In this document: positions 43,523 through 51,424 of the stretch, in pieces
Layout of the letters: every line of letters starts with the position of its first letter
How positions within the stretch are numbered: the first letter of the stretch is position 1
Source: Cryobacterium soli
GTDB lineage: Bacteria > Actinomycetota > Actinomycetes > Actinomycetales > Microbacteriaceae
Length of the DNA stretch: 64,000 bases
Assembly: GCF_003611035.1 (NCBI RefSeq)
Contig: NZ_CP030033.1
Location: 3,534,001-3,598,000 of the forward strand
Direction: 5' to 3'
Made by a program: the position numbers and the translations under genes
The notes under the pieces: model-generated
Databases searched by the model: none
What the model was told of the DNA's origin: nothing
Seen by the model: the letters and a program-made list of their open reading frames with translations, nothing else

Positions 43523-43855
43523 ATGAAGAAGATCTCGATCGAGGCCCTCGCCCGCCAGCAGCTCGCCGCCGCCACCTCCGGCAGCAGCGGGCGCGCCGCC
43601 GCCACGGTCTTCGGCGGCCACGAGAAGGTGCTGCGCCAGACCGTGATGGGCATGGCCAAGGGCACGGTGATGGCCGAGCACGAGAGCCCCGGCGACGCCA
43701 CCGTCTACGTGCTCAGTGGCAGGGTGCGACTGATCGTGGGGGACGATGCCTGGCAGGCCCGCACCGGTGACCTGCTCATCATGCCCAAGGCGCGGCACAG
43801 CCTCGAAGCTGAAGAAGACGCCACCATCCTGCTCACGGTGGCCAAACTGCCCTGA
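43523..43855 (+). CDS. Small cupin protein
   Basis: A 110-residue single-domain cupin. V-M-A-E-H-E-S-P-G-D-A-T-V-Y-V-L-S-G-R-V-R-L is motif 1 with a reduced metal-ligand set (His and Glu), and G-D-L-L-I-M-P-K-A-R-H-S-L-E is motif 2 with its His. The L-R-Q-T-V-M-G-M-A-K-G block fits the LuxR-associated/redox cupin type. Function is not assignable. It follows the OhrR-like gene by 60 bases but has its own -10 box. Confidence 0.75.
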   Translation: MKKISIEALARQQLAAATSGSSGRAAATVFGGHEKVLRQTVMGMAKGTVMAEHESPGDATVYVLSGRVRLIVGDDAWQARTGDLLIMPKARHSLEAEEDATILLTVAKLP

Positions 43856-43902
43856 CCCAGCGCGGGATGCTCCGAGCGACGGATGCGCCGCCCGGCGGCC
43901 GG

Positions 43903-44178
43903 CTACTCGGCCGTCGCCGGCCAGCCCAGGGCGAGTTCGGTCGCGGCGGCGCTCGCCGCGGTGATGTCCTCGGCCGTGCCGCCTGCGCGCGCCGCCGCCA
44001 GGCCCACGAGGAACAGGCTCAGCGGGGCCGCGGGACGGGCCACGTTGTGCGCCACGTCTCTGGCCACGTCGAGCAGCAGCCCGGTGGGGATGATGTCCGC
44101 ATCCAGGCCCAGGTGCGCCGCGAGGGCGGTGAGCCACTCGTCGAGAGCCTCGGGCGGCAGGGGGGTGTTCGTGCTCAT
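43903..44178 (-). CDS. DUF6457 protein (molybdenum-cofactor-associated)
   Basis: A 91-residue helical protein: L-D-E-W-L-T-A-L-A-A-H-L-G-L-D, L-L-L-D-V-A-R-D-V-A-H-N-V-A-R-P-A-A-P-L-S-L-F-L-V-G-L-A-A-A-R-A-G-G. This is the DUF6457 pattern seen beside or fused to MobA-like molybdopterin guanylyltransferases in Actinobacteria. It starts four bases after the ThiF-like gene and lies beside fdhD and a formate dehydrogenase, so a role in molybdenum cofactor handling is inferred from context. The Asp-Val-Ala-His segment is the most conserved part. Confidence 0.7.
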   Translation of the reverse strand: MSTNTPLPPEALDEWLTALAAHLGLDADIIPTGLLLDVARDVAHNVARPAAPLSLFLVGLAAARAGGTAEDITAASAAATELALGWPATAE

Positions 44179-44182
44179 GGTG

Positions 44183-45016
44183 TCACTCCTCGGTGGATGC
44201 AACGGTGGATGAAGTAGAGACTGAGTCGGCTTCGGGGCTGGTGTCGCCGGTGGGCGCGGAGGCGCCGGGCTGGCCGGGCTGCAGCACGGGCAGGGGAGCG
44301 GCATCGAAGCGTCCGGTGTCGGCGTCGATGGTGAGCACCCGGCCGATCAGGGGTTCGCCCGTGCCCGTGATCAGGCGGATCGCCTCGGCGGCCAGCAGGG
44401 CCCCGGCCTGGCCGCGGAGGGCGCCGAGCACGCCAGGGTCGACGGATGCGGCGTCACCGGGCGCATCCGTGCCGAAGAAGTCACGCAACCGGGTGGAACG
44501 CTGGCCGCTGCGCCGGGGCGGGCTGGACCAGAACACCGACAGTTCGGCGTTGCCGCGCGCCACCGAGCCCCAGACCAGCGGCAGCCCGAGGGCGGCGCAG
44601 GTGTCGCCCACCAGGAACGGCTGCGGGGTGAGGTCGCTGCCGTCGAGCACGAGGTCGTAGCCGCCCAGGATGCGGGCCGCCGACTCGGCGGTGATCTCCT
44701 CGTCGTGTGCTGTGACGGCGGTGTCCGGCGAGAGCGTGAGGATGGTGGTGGTCGCCAGCACCAGGGAGTCCACGTCGAGCGGGCCCACGTCGGCCAGCCC
44801 GATGGTGCCCACGCCGGCCGCGGCGAGGGTGCGGAGGGCGGGGGCGCTGAGCCCGGAGGTGCCGAGCACCAGCACCCGGGCCGCGGCGAGCCGCCGGTGC
44901 CCGAGGTCATCGATCGCGGGCAGCCGCAGCTGCGGGAGGCTCCGCACCTGCGCGAGGCGCGCGGTTTCGGTGGGGCTGAGCGGACCGGTGGGTTCGACGA
45001 GGGGAGGAAGTGCCAT
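44183..45016 (-). CDS. ThiF/MoeB/HesA-family E1-like protein, degenerate
   Basis: A 277-residue Rossmann-fold protein related to MoeB, which adenylates MoaD during molybdopterin synthesis. The family context is L-R-L-P-A-I-D-D-L-G-H-R-R-L-A-A-A-R-V-L-V-L-G and V-G-T-I-G-L-A-D. However, the ATP loop reads G-T-S-G-L-S in place of G-x-G-G-L-G, the usual S-N-L-x-R-Q motif after D-V is absent (L-D-V-D-S-L-V-L-A-T), and no clear catalytic Cys or zinc C-x-x-C pairs are seen. It may be a non-catalytic relative. The last 40 residues are low-complexity. It probably forms an operon with DUF6457. Confidence 0.75.
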   Translation of the reverse strand: MALPPLVEPTGPLSPTETARLAQVRSLPQLRLPAIDDLGHRRLAAARVLVLGTSGLSAPALRTLAAAGVGTIGLADVGPLDVDSLVLATTTILTLSPDTAVTAHDEEITAESAARILGGYDLVLDGSDLTPQPFLVGDTCAALGLPLVWGSVARGNAELSVFWSSPPRRSGQRSTRLRDFFGTDAPGDAASVDPGVLGALRGQAGALLAAEAIRLITGTGEPLIGRVLTIDADTGRFDAAPLPVLQPGQPGASAPTGDTSPEADSVSTSSTVASTEE

Positions 45017-45022
45017 GACACC

Positions 45023-45028
45023 ACGGTA
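45023..45028 (-). promoter_or_regulatory. -10 box TACCGT, leaderless start of the ThiF-like gene
   Basis: On the minus strand TACCGT, then GGTGTC, then the ATG at 45016. Confidence 0.55.
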
Positions 45029-45235
45029 CGCGGCATTCGCCCGTAGCCGGCCCACGCCGCCCCGGGCATCCGTCGACAGCCAGGAGGGGCCGACGGGTCG
45101 GCGGTCTCCGGCGGGGAACCTGGGGGTTGGCCGCAGCTCGTCCGTGCGCCTCCCCGAGGGGCGGCTGGAGGTTTAGGCTCGAATCAGGTCCCCCGCCCCG
45201 CAACGCCGTGGGGCGGCATCTCGAGGAGGGCACCC

Positions 45236-46084
45236 ATGGGCAGAGTCACGGCACGGCGCAAGATCACCCGGCTGACGGTGGGCCAGCCTCCCATTCGTCG
45301 GGAAGACGTGCTCGCGGTCGAAGAACCGCTGGAGATGCGGGTGAACGGACGGTCGCTGGCCGTCACCATGCGCACGCCCGGCCACGACGTCGATCTCGCC
45401 GCCGGTTTTCTGGTGTCTGAGGGCATCATCAGCGCCGGCGAACACCTCGCCACCGCCCGCTACTGCGCCGGCGCCACCGCCGAGGGCGTGAACACCTACA
45501 ACGTGCTCGACCTGCGCCTGGCCCCCGGCGTCGCCGCGCCAGACCCGAGCACGCAGCGCAACTTCCTCACCACCAGTTCCTGCGGCCTGTGCGGCAAGGA
45601 GAGCATCGACGCCGTGCGCACCAAGTCCACCTGGGACGTTCGGCAGGATGCGGCGCGGGTCGACGCGGAACTGCTCACGACATTCCCCGACAAGCTGCGG
45701 GAGGCGCAGGCCGTGTTCGAGAAGACCGGCGGGCTGCACGCCGCGGCCCTGTTCGACGCCGCCAGCGGCGAGATGCTCGTGCTGCGCGAAGACGTAGGCC
45801 GGCACAACGCCGTGGACAAGGTGATCGGCTGGGCGGTGAAGGAGAACCTGCTGCCGTTGCGGGGCACCGTGCTGATGGTCTCCAGCCGGGCCAGCTTCGA
45901 GCTCGCCCAGAAGGCCCTGATGGCGGGCATCCCGGTGCTCGCCGCGGTCTCGGCGCCGTCCTCGCTCTCCGCCGAGTTCGCCCACGAGGTGGGCCTGACC
46001 CTGATCGGGTTCCTTCGCGGCGACTCGATGGTGATCTACGCCGGCGAAGAACGGGTCACGGAGGGCGCGCTCGCCACGGTCTAG
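45236..46084 (+). CDS. fdhD: Formate dehydrogenase accessory sulfurtransferase FdhD
   Basis: Transfers sulfur from a cysteine desulfurase to the molybdenum cofactor, activating formate dehydrogenase. The 282-residue protein has M-R-T-P-G-H-D-V-D-L-A-A-G-F-L-V-S-E-G, the sulfur-carrying loop S-S-C-G-L-C-G-K (C-x-x-C), F-x-x-T-G-G-L-H-A-A, R-E-D-V-G-R-H-N-A-V-D-K-V-I-G and a C-terminal F-x-R-G-x-x-M-x-I-Y. GAGGAGGG stands before the ATG. The convergent formate dehydrogenase gene is its obvious client. Confidence 0.95.
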   Translation: MGRVTARRKITRLTVGQPPIRREDVLAVEEPLEMRVNGRSLAVTMRTPGHDVDLAAGFLVSEGIISAGEHLATARYCAGATAEGVNTYNVLDLRLAPGVAAPDPSTQRNFLTTSSCGLCGKESIDAVRTKSTWDVRQDAARVDAELLTTFPDKLREAQAVFEKTGGLHAAALFDAASGEMLVLREDVGRHNAVDKVIGWAVKENLLPLRGTVLMVSSRASFELAQKALMAGIPVLAAVSAPSSLSAEFAHEVGLTLIGFLRGDSMVIYAGEERVTEGALATV

Positions 46085-46099
46085 CTCCCCGCCCGCCCG

Positions 46100-46156
46100 G
46101 ACTGGCCCATTTTCGCTAGTCCGACACCCTCCCGCACTAGCAAAACTGGGCGAGTC
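46100..46156. repeat. Palindromic repeat family 3, copy A
   Basis: Arms GACTGGCCCATTTTCGCTAGT and ACTAGCAAAACTGGGCGAGTC, given here as two separate arms. The left arm is imperfectly matched. Situated between convergent fdhD and the formate dehydrogenase gene. Confidence 0.8.
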
Positions 46157-46204
46157 ATCATCACGCGGCGGCGGCTGAGCTGGGGACCGGCCTCCCCGGG
46201 TCAG

Positions 46205-46261
46205 GGGTGGCCCATTTTCGCTAGTCCAAGGCCCACGCGCACTAGCGAAAATGGGCGACCC
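46205..46261. repeat. Palindromic repeat family 3, copy B
   Basis: Perfect 16-bp stem GCCCATTTTCGCTAGT (46210-46225) / ACTAGCGAAAATGGGC (46241-46256) with a 15-base loop, flanked by GGGT/ACCC. Fifty bases after copy A in the same orientation. Confidence 0.85.
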
Positions 46262-46293
46262 ATCGCCGTGACTGCGGCGGGACGCGGTGTGGG

Positions 46294-48606
46294 TCAGCTG
46301 AGAACGGGCACGGATGCCTCGTGCTTGATGAACCGCACGCTCATGGCCTTGTAGCCGGGCGTGTTCGATTCCCGGGCCACGAGCTCCCGGTGCATCAGCT
46401 GGTTGGCCTCGGGGAAGTACGCCGCCGCACAGCCGCGTGGCGTGGGGTACACCACGAGCCGGAACTTGTCCGCCCGGCGCTCCTGCCCGCCGAAGGTGCT
46501 GATCACGTCGACGAGGTCGCGGTCGTGAAAACCCAGCTCGGTGACGTCGTCGGCGTGGATGAGGATCACCCGGCGGCCGTCCTTGATGCCGCGGTAGCGG
46601 TCATCCAGGCCGTAGAAGGTGGTGTTGTACTGGTCATGGCTGCGCATGGTCTGCAAGATGAGGTGCCCGGGCGGCGGGGTGAGGTACTCCAGCGGGCTCA
46701 CCGTGAAGCGGGCCCGGCCGATGTCGGTGGCGAAGCTTCGGGTGTCGCGCGGCGGGTTGGGCAGCACGAAGCCGTTCTTGTCGCGCAACCGCTTGTTGAA
46801 GTCCTCGAAGCCGGGCAGCACCCGGGAGATGTGGTCGCGGATGACGTCGTAGTCCTCCGCCATCGCCTTCCAGTCCACCGGGTGGTCGTCGCCGAGCGTG
46901 GCCCGAGCCATCCGTGCCACGATCACCGGTTCGGCCAGCAGGTGCTCCGACACCGGGTCGAGCCGGCCCTGGGTGGAGTGCACCATCGACATCGAGTCCT
47001 CCACCGACAAAACCTGCCGGCCCGACGGATGCTTGTCATCGGTGTCGGTGCGGCCGAGCGTCGGCAGGATCAGGGAGGTGACCCCGTGCATTACGTGCGA
47101 CCGGTTGGGCTTGGTGGAGATGTGCACCGTCAGGCCCACCCGCTGCATCGCGGCCTCGAGAGCGTCGGTGTCGCTGCAGGCGAGGGCGAAGTTGCCGCCC
47201 ATCGACACGAACACGTCCACGTCGTCGTTCTCGAACGCCTCGACGGTGTTGACCGAGTCGAGGCCGTGCTCGCGCGGGGAGACGATGCCGAACTCGGCGT
47301 CGAGCGCGGCGAGCATCGGCTCCTTGGGCTTCTCCCACACCCCCATGGTGCGGTCGCCCTGCACGTTGGAGTGCCCGCGCACCGGGCAGGCGCCGGCGCC
47401 CGGCTTGCCGAAGTTGCCCTGCAGCAGGAGCAGGTTGATGATTTCCTTGAGCGTGTTCACCGAGTGCGGCTGCTGGGTGAGGCCCAGCGCCCAGCAGATG
47501 ATCGTGGCGTTGGAAGCGGCCATCATCTTGGCGACCACGCTGATGTCGAGGCGGGAGAGCCCGGTGGCCTTCTCCGTCTCGACCCAATCGATCTCGGTGC
47601 GCGCGGCGCGGTAAGCCTCGATGCCGTCGGTATTGGCGTCGATGAACTCCTGGTCCACGACGGAACCGGGTACCCGGGCTTCTTCCTCGAGCAGCAAGTG
47701 GCCCAGCGCCTGGAACAGGGCGAGGTCGCCGCCGACCTTGATCTGCAGGAACTCGTCGGCCAGTGGCACCCCGTGGCCGACCAGTCCGGTGGGCGTTTGC
47801 GGGTCCTTGAAGTTGAACAGCCCGGCCTCGGGCAGAGGGTTCACGGCGACGACCTTGCCGCCGTTGGCCTTGCACTCGGCCAGGGCCGACAGCATCCTCG
47901 GGTGGTTGGTGCCCGGGTTCTGTCCCACGACCAGGATCAGCTCGGCCACGTGGATGTCTTCGAGCGAGACGGTGCCCTTGCCGATGCCGATGGTGGGGTT
48001 CAGCGCCGACCCGGAAGATTCGTGGCACATGTTCGAGCAGTCGGGCAGGTTGTTCGTGCCGATCGAGCGGGCGAACAGCTGGTACAGAAACGCGGTCTCA
48101 TTGGCGGTGCGGCCCGAGGTGTAGAACACGGTACGGTCGGGGGTGGTGGCGCGGATCTTCTCGCCGATCAGCGCGAACGCGTCTTCCCAGGCGATGGGGG
48201 AGTAGTGGGTGTCGCCGGGGCGCACCACCATGGGCTGGGAGATGCGGCCCTGATTGCCCAGCCAGTACTCGGTCTTGCCGGCCAGCTCGGCGAGCGAATG
48301 CTCGGCCCAGAATTCCGGGCCGACGGTGCGGAGCGTATTCTCCTCGGCCACGGCCTTGGCGCCGTTCTCGCAGAACTCCGCGGTCTTGCGGTGCCCGGTC
48401 GATTCCGGCCAGGCGCAGCCGGGGCAGTCGGTGCCGTTTCGCTGGTTGAGCCGCAGCAGCGCCCGCGCGGTGCGGCTCACGCCCGCCTGGGCGATGCCCC
48501 GGTCCAGCGCAACCACCACCGCCTCAAGGCCGGCGGCAGCCTTCTTCGGAGTGCCGACGACGAGGTCGTCTTCGTTGATGTCCTTGACCGGTGCGCGACG
48601 TGTCAT
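46294..48606 (-). CDS. FdhF/YdeP-type molybdopterin oxidoreductase (formate dehydrogenase alpha subunit-like)
   Basis: A 770-residue molybdopterin-bis-guanine-dinucleotide enzyme with an iron-sulfur site. The N-terminus has C-P-G-C-A-W-P-E and F-C-E-N-G-A-K-A, the YdeP-type cluster ligands. S-N-M-C-H-E-S-S-G contains the likely molybdenum-ligand Cys. Cofactor segments G-Q-N-P-G-T-N-H-P-R-M, C-P-V-R-G-H-S-N-V-Q-G-D-R-T-M-G and H-D-Q-Y-N-T-T-F-Y-G-L follow. Length matches this subgroup. No electron-transfer subunit is adjacent, so the acceptor is unknown. Convergence with fdhD supports formate oxidation as its role. Confidence 0.9.
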   Translation of the reverse strand: MTRRAPVKDINEDDLVVGTPKKAAAGLEAVVVALDRGIAQAGVSRTARALLRLNQRNGTDCPGCAWPESTGHRKTAEFCENGAKAVAEENTLRTVGPEFWAEHSLAELAGKTEYWLGNQGRISQPMVVRPGDTHYSPIAWEDAFALIGEKIRATTPDRTVFYTSGRTANETAFLYQLFARSIGTNNLPDCSNMCHESSGSALNPTIGIGKGTVSLEDIHVAELILVVGQNPGTNHPRMLSALAECKANGGKVVAVNPLPEAGLFNFKDPQTPTGLVGHGVPLADEFLQIKVGGDLALFQALGHLLLEEEARVPGSVVDQEFIDANTDGIEAYRAARTEIDWVETEKATGLSRLDISVVAKMMAASNATIICWALGLTQQPHSVNTLKEIINLLLLQGNFGKPGAGACPVRGHSNVQGDRTMGVWEKPKEPMLAALDAEFGIVSPREHGLDSVNTVEAFENDDVDVFVSMGGNFALACSDTDALEAAMQRVGLTVHISTKPNRSHVMHGVTSLILPTLGRTDTDDKHPSGRQVLSVEDSMSMVHSTQGRLDPVSEHLLAEPVIVARMARATLGDDHPVDWKAMAEDYDVIRDHISRVLPGFEDFNKRLRDKNGFVLPNPPRDTRSFATDIGRARFTVSPLEYLTPPPGHLILQTMRSHDQYNTTFYGLDDRYRGIKDGRRVILIHADDVTELGFHDRDLVDVISTFGGQERRADKFRLVVYPTPRGCAAAYFPEANQLMHRELVARESNTPGYKAMSVRFIKHEASVPVLS

Positions 48607-48612
48607 GTGTCC

Positions 48613-48618
48613 ATCCTG
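48613..48618 (-). promoter_or_regulatory. -10 box CAGGAT, leaderless start of the formate dehydrogenase gene
   Basis: On the minus strand CAGGAT, then GGACAC, then the ATG at 48606. Confidence 0.45.
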
Positions 48619-48687
48619 CTCCTCTCGGAGCCGGATGCTGACATGCGCCCGAGCGGGTTTTTCAGTTCTACCGGGTCAAACGGATGC

Positions 48688-49110
48688 TCACGCCGCCAGT
48701 CCGTGCGACCGGCGGCCGTCCGCGCCCACGTTGCCGGTGGCCACATCGGTGCCGTCGGACACCCGGGTGTCCCGGTCCAGGCGCACGCCGGCGGCGATGC
48801 GCACATTGCGGCCGATGCGCACGTGGCTGCCCAGGTGGGCGCCGCCGCTGACGAGGCTGCCCTCGCCGATGTGCACGTTCTGGCCGATGAAGACCTTGTC
48901 TCCCACGACGACGCCGTGGTCGATCCAGCTGCCCGGGCCGATCCAGGCCTCACGGCCCACGGTGGCACCGGACTCGATGTACGCGGACTCGGAGATGAAC
49001 GCGCTCGGTTGCACGGTGGATTTGCCCGATACCCAGCCGTTGCCGTTCGGGTGCCTGCGGTACTTCTCGATGACTCCGGTGTCGACTTCGACGTCAATGT
49101 TCTTGCGCAC
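48688..49110 (-). CDS. Left-handed beta-helix (hexapeptide repeat) protein
   Basis: A 140-residue protein built mostly of hexapeptide turns: A-Y-I-E-S-G-A-T-V-G-R-E-A-W-I-G, V-V-V-G-D-K-V-F-I-G-Q-N-V-H-I-G-E-G-S-L-V-S-G-G-A-H-L-G. It resembles acyltransferase beta-helices but lacks an identifiable catalytic His arrangement, so it may be a structural or binding protein. The GTG at 49110 is selected because AGGAG lies five bases upstream; longer forms would begin in an AT-richer intergenic stretch. Confidence 0.75.
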   Translation of the reverse strand: MRKNIDVEVDTGVIEKYRRHPNGNGWVSGKSTVQPSAFISESAYIESGATVGREAWIGPGSWIDHGVVVGDKVFIGQNVHIGEGSLVSGGAHLGSHVRIGRNVRIAAGVRLDRDTRVSDGTDVATGNVGADGRRSHGLAA

Positions 49111-49376
49111 TGGTTCTCCTCCCGTGGCGCTCGCTGTGTGCGTCACTCTGCTGCTGCACGCACGATATGCGACTGCGGCCGTACCCCAGCACAACAGACC
49201 ATGCGTCAACAGTGAGAGAAACACCGGGTTCTCGCAGCACATTCCGTGCGGGCGCCCAGTCCCAGCGAACTGTCGGGTTCGGCCGGCGGCGGGCCTGCGC
49301 CGGGCCGGTGCGTTTTCGGGGCTGCGCCGATTGCGCCTCGGCCTTATGCTGCCCGTATCGACGGAATGAGGCGGGT

Positions 49377-49700
49377 ATGTCGCTGGACGCAGGCACCCTG
49401 ACGGCCGAGCAGCGCACCGAGCTACTCAACTACGAAGTCGCCCGGTTCGCGGTCGAGGGCTGGACGGTCAGCAGCGTGGCCGGCAATCAGGCCGTGCTGC
49501 AGCGAAAGAAGCGCATCAGGTTCTGGCTGAACGTGTTCCTGGCCTTCGTCACCTGGGGTCTGTGGCTGTTCGTCGTCGCCCTGAGCATCCTCAACCGCAA
49601 GATCGAATCGCTCATCCTCACCGTGGACCACTACGGCAAGGTCGAGCGGCAGTTTCCCCGCACCCGGCGTCCGTGGGCCAGGGAAACCTGGACACACTGA
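49377..49700 (+). CDS. Small membrane-associated protein, actinobacterial family
   Basis: A 107-residue protein. A soluble start (L-T-A-E-Q-R-T-E-L-L-N-Y-E-V-A-R-F-A-V-E-G-W-T-V) is followed by K-K-R-I-R-F-W-L-N-V-F-L-A-F-V-T-W-G-L-W-L-F-V-V-A-L, one long or two short membrane helices, and a C-terminal I-L-T-V-D-H-Y-G-K-V. This layout (Q-R-x-x-L-L-x-x-E-V-A...G-W-x-V, membrane segment, V-D-x-Y-G) recurs in Actinobacteria; function unknown. It ends just before the tRNA on the opposite strand. Confidence 0.7.
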   Translation: MSLDAGTLTAEQRTELLNYEVARFAVEGWTVSSVAGNQAVLQRKKRIRFWLNVFLAFVTWGLWLFVVALSILNRKIESLILTVDHYGKVERQFPRTRRPWARETWTH

Positions 49701-49713
49701 ATGACACAGAATG

Positions 49714-49786
49714 TGGGCCCCGTCGGGCTCGAACCGACGACCCAAGGATTAAAAGTCCTTTGCTCTACCAACTGAGCTAGAGGCCC
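49714..49786 (-). tRNA. tRNA-Lys (anticodon TTT)
   Basis: Seventy-three nucleotides on the minus strand. Acceptor stem GGGCCTC / GGGGCCC with two non-Watson-Crick G-T/C-G positions in the usual range; D-arm AGCTCAGTTGGTAGAGC; anticodon loop CTTTTAA giving TTT; T-arm with GGTTCGAGCC. The discriminator is A. CCA is not encoded. Confidence 0.95.
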
Positions 49787-49932
49787 GCGGTTAATAACTT
49801 AGCGTGGATTGCCGGACGGTTTTTGTGACTAGCGTGGATGCATCCGCCACAGACGCCGGCACGACCACCCCACCCACGATTTACCCGGCGGCATCACCGA
49901 CGCCGCCGGCCGAGACAGCCAGGAGGAGCGCG

Positions 49933-50562
49933 ATGGCCGACGATTTCCACAAGCCCACCAAATTCTCGGGCGCCAAGTTCGAGTCGATGATGGGCGGAGA
50001 GGATCCCGCCCAGATCAGCCGGATCGCGCATGAGACGGCGCAGGCCCTGATCGCACGGGTGCGCGACAGCCCAGACCCCGAGGTCGTCGAACGCCTCGTG
50101 GCGTACACCGACGAGCACGGCATCGACGCCGTCGCCGAGCTCTGGTCCCGGGCCACACCGCGCAGCCTGCCCGGTGCGCTCTGGCGCATCTACCTGGTGC
50201 GGCTGCTGATCCGGCAGGACGCCGACGGCACATCGTACCTGTACCAGCGCGGCATCGACGTGGCTGTCACCATCGACCCGATCGTGGCCGGGGCCATCGT
50301 GCCGACCGGCCCCGCCGAGATCATCCAGCTGGCCGACGAGATCCTCCGTGGCGTGTTCACCGGCGACTTCGCCATCGCGCTTGACCGGGCGGCGGCATTC
50401 TGCCGGGTGATCGGCGCCGGCTGCGCCAGCGTGGCCGACGACCTCGACGCCACCGAACCGGGCCGCTCCACTGAGCTCACCACGCGCGCCCTGCGATTCT
50501 CGACAACCGCACAGGAATTCGCCTCCTGCGCCCGGCTCTGGCGCAGCGACTCGCTCGAGTAG
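49933..50562 (+). CDS. Conserved hypothetical protein (actinobacterial)
   Basis: A 209-residue soluble protein, mostly helical. K-P-T-K-F-S-G-A-K-F-E-S-M-M-G-G-E-D-P-A-Q-I-S-R-I-A-H-E-T-A and S-L-P-G-A-L-W-R-I-Y-L-V-R-L-L-I-R-Q-D are its most distinctive stretches, together with a central region rich in Ala-Glu-Leu. No catalytic motif is evident. AGGAGG six bases before the ATG fixes the start. It is placed between tRNA-Lys and sigK. I recognise the type as widespread in Microbacteriaceae but not its function. Confidence 0.75.
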   Translation: MADDFHKPTKFSGAKFESMMGGEDPAQISRIAHETAQALIARVRDSPDPEVVERLVAYTDEHGIDAVAELWSRATPRSLPGALWRIYLVRLLIRQDADGTSYLYQRGIDVAVTIDPIVAGAIVPTGPAEIIQLADEILRGVFTGDFAIALDRAAAFCRVIGAGCASVADDLDATEPGRSTELTTRALRFSTTAQEFASCARLWRSDSLE

Positions 50563-50605
50563 GTGCGTGGAGGCATCCGGGAATGAAGTCTGGGCCCAAG
50601 TCGTT

Positions 50606-50611
50606 TACACT
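50606..50611 (+). promoter_or_regulatory. -10 box TACACT for sigK-rskA
   Basis: TACACT predicts transcription from about 50618, one base before a large RNA structure and about 210 bases before sigK. No good -35 is visible. Confidence 0.45.
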
Positions 50612-50618
50612 TGATGCT

Positions 50619-50698
50619 GGCCGGACCGCAGTAACCCCGGGCTCCAATATTCGCCGTCTAGAACGGCCTCGCGCCGAGAGGCGTTCTGCGGTCCGGCC
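50619..50698 (+). ncRNA. Candidate structured 5' leader RNA of sigK-rskA
   Basis: Outer stem GGCCGGACCGCAG (50619-50631) with CTGCGGTCCGGCC (50686-50698), perfect over 13 bp. Inside are a single-stranded stretch of about 29 nt and a second hairpin GAACGgCCTC / GAGGCGTTC (50661-50685) with a seven-base loop. The fold begins where transcription is predicted to begin. No known riboswitch class was recognised; a palindromic repeat is the alternative. Confidence 0.5.
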
Positions 50699-50830
50699 TT
50701 CACTCTGCTCCCACGGATGCCGTTCACCGGCTCCGGCGGGCGTCACAGACACACAACATTCTTTGATTCCACACCAATCCATGCAGGACTCGGCACCGAA
50801 CCCTCTGCATGGAAGGGGACTGGACCTGAC

Positions 50831-51424
50831 ATGCTGGATCTCATGACTGCTGAATTCAACCTCGACTCCTCGTCGACGGCGCCTTCGAAAGAAGAGCTGC
50901 TCGCCCGCGTAGCCGAAGGGGACGAGTCGGCGTTCGGAGAGCTCTACGACCAGATCGCCCCGCGGGTGCTTGGCCTTGTCAAGCGCGTGCTGATCGATCA
51001 CGCACAGTCCGAAGAAGTGACCCAGGAGATTTTCCTGGAGATCTGGCAGACGGCTGCGCGGTACGAGTCACAGCGTGGCGGGGCCTCGACCTGGATCATG
51101 ACCATGGCGCACCGACGTGCGATCGACCGAATCCGGTCGTCGCAGGCCGGCCGCGACAGGGATACCAAAGTGGGCATCCGCGACCTCGCGGTGCCGTATG
51201 ACCACGTCGCGGAAACCGTTGAGGTACGCATCGAGCACGAAAGGGTGGAAAAAGCGATGTCCAGACTGACCGAACTGCAACGTCAGGCCGTGAGCCTGTC
51301 GTATTTCAGCGGGTACAGTCACCGAGAAGTCGCTGATTTCCTGCATATCCCGCTCGGCACGGTGAAGACCCGCCTCCGCGACGGGTTAATCCGCTTGCGA
51401 GATGAATTGGGGGTGACCTCGTGA
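50831..51424 (+). CDS. sigK: ECF sigma factor, SigK type
   Basis: A 197-residue sigma-70-family extracytoplasmic function factor. Region 2 has F-G-E-L-Y-D-Q-I-A-P-R-V-L-G-L-V, A-E-E/Q-S-E-E-V-T-Q-E-I-F-L-E-I-W-Q-like D-x-A-E/E-V-T-Q core and the -10 recognition W-I-M-T-M-A-H-R-R-A-I-D-R-I-R. Region 4 has R-L-T-E-L-Q-R-Q-A-V-S-L-S-Y-F-S-G-Y-S-H-R-E-V-A-D-F-L-H-I-P-L-G-T-V-K-T-R-L-R-D-G-L. The next gene, overlapping by four bases, is its anti-sigma factor. The ATG at 50831 is taken, with an ATG at 50843 as an alternative. Its regulon is unknown here. Confidence 0.9.
   Translation: MLDLMTAEFNLDSSSTAPSKEELLARVAEGDESAFGELYDQIAPRVLGLVKRVLIDHAQSEEVTQEIFLEIWQTAARYESQRGGASTWIMTMAHRRAIDRIRSSQAGRDRDTKVGIRDLAVPYDHVAETVEVRIEHERVEKAMSRLTELQRQAVSLSYFSGYSHREVADFLHIPLGTVKTRLRDGLIRLRDELGVTS

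Noticed and set aside
46100..46261. CRISPR array
   Set aside because: Only two palindromic copies with unequal spacing and no cas genes nearby. The same applies to the pairs at 42573 and 53541.
46321..49215. A 964-codon open frame on the plus strand opposite the formate dehydrogenase gene
   Set aside because: It is antisense to a well-supported molybdoenzyme. Its translation is His/Arg/Gly-rich without domains, as expected for the mirror frame of GC-rich coding DNA.
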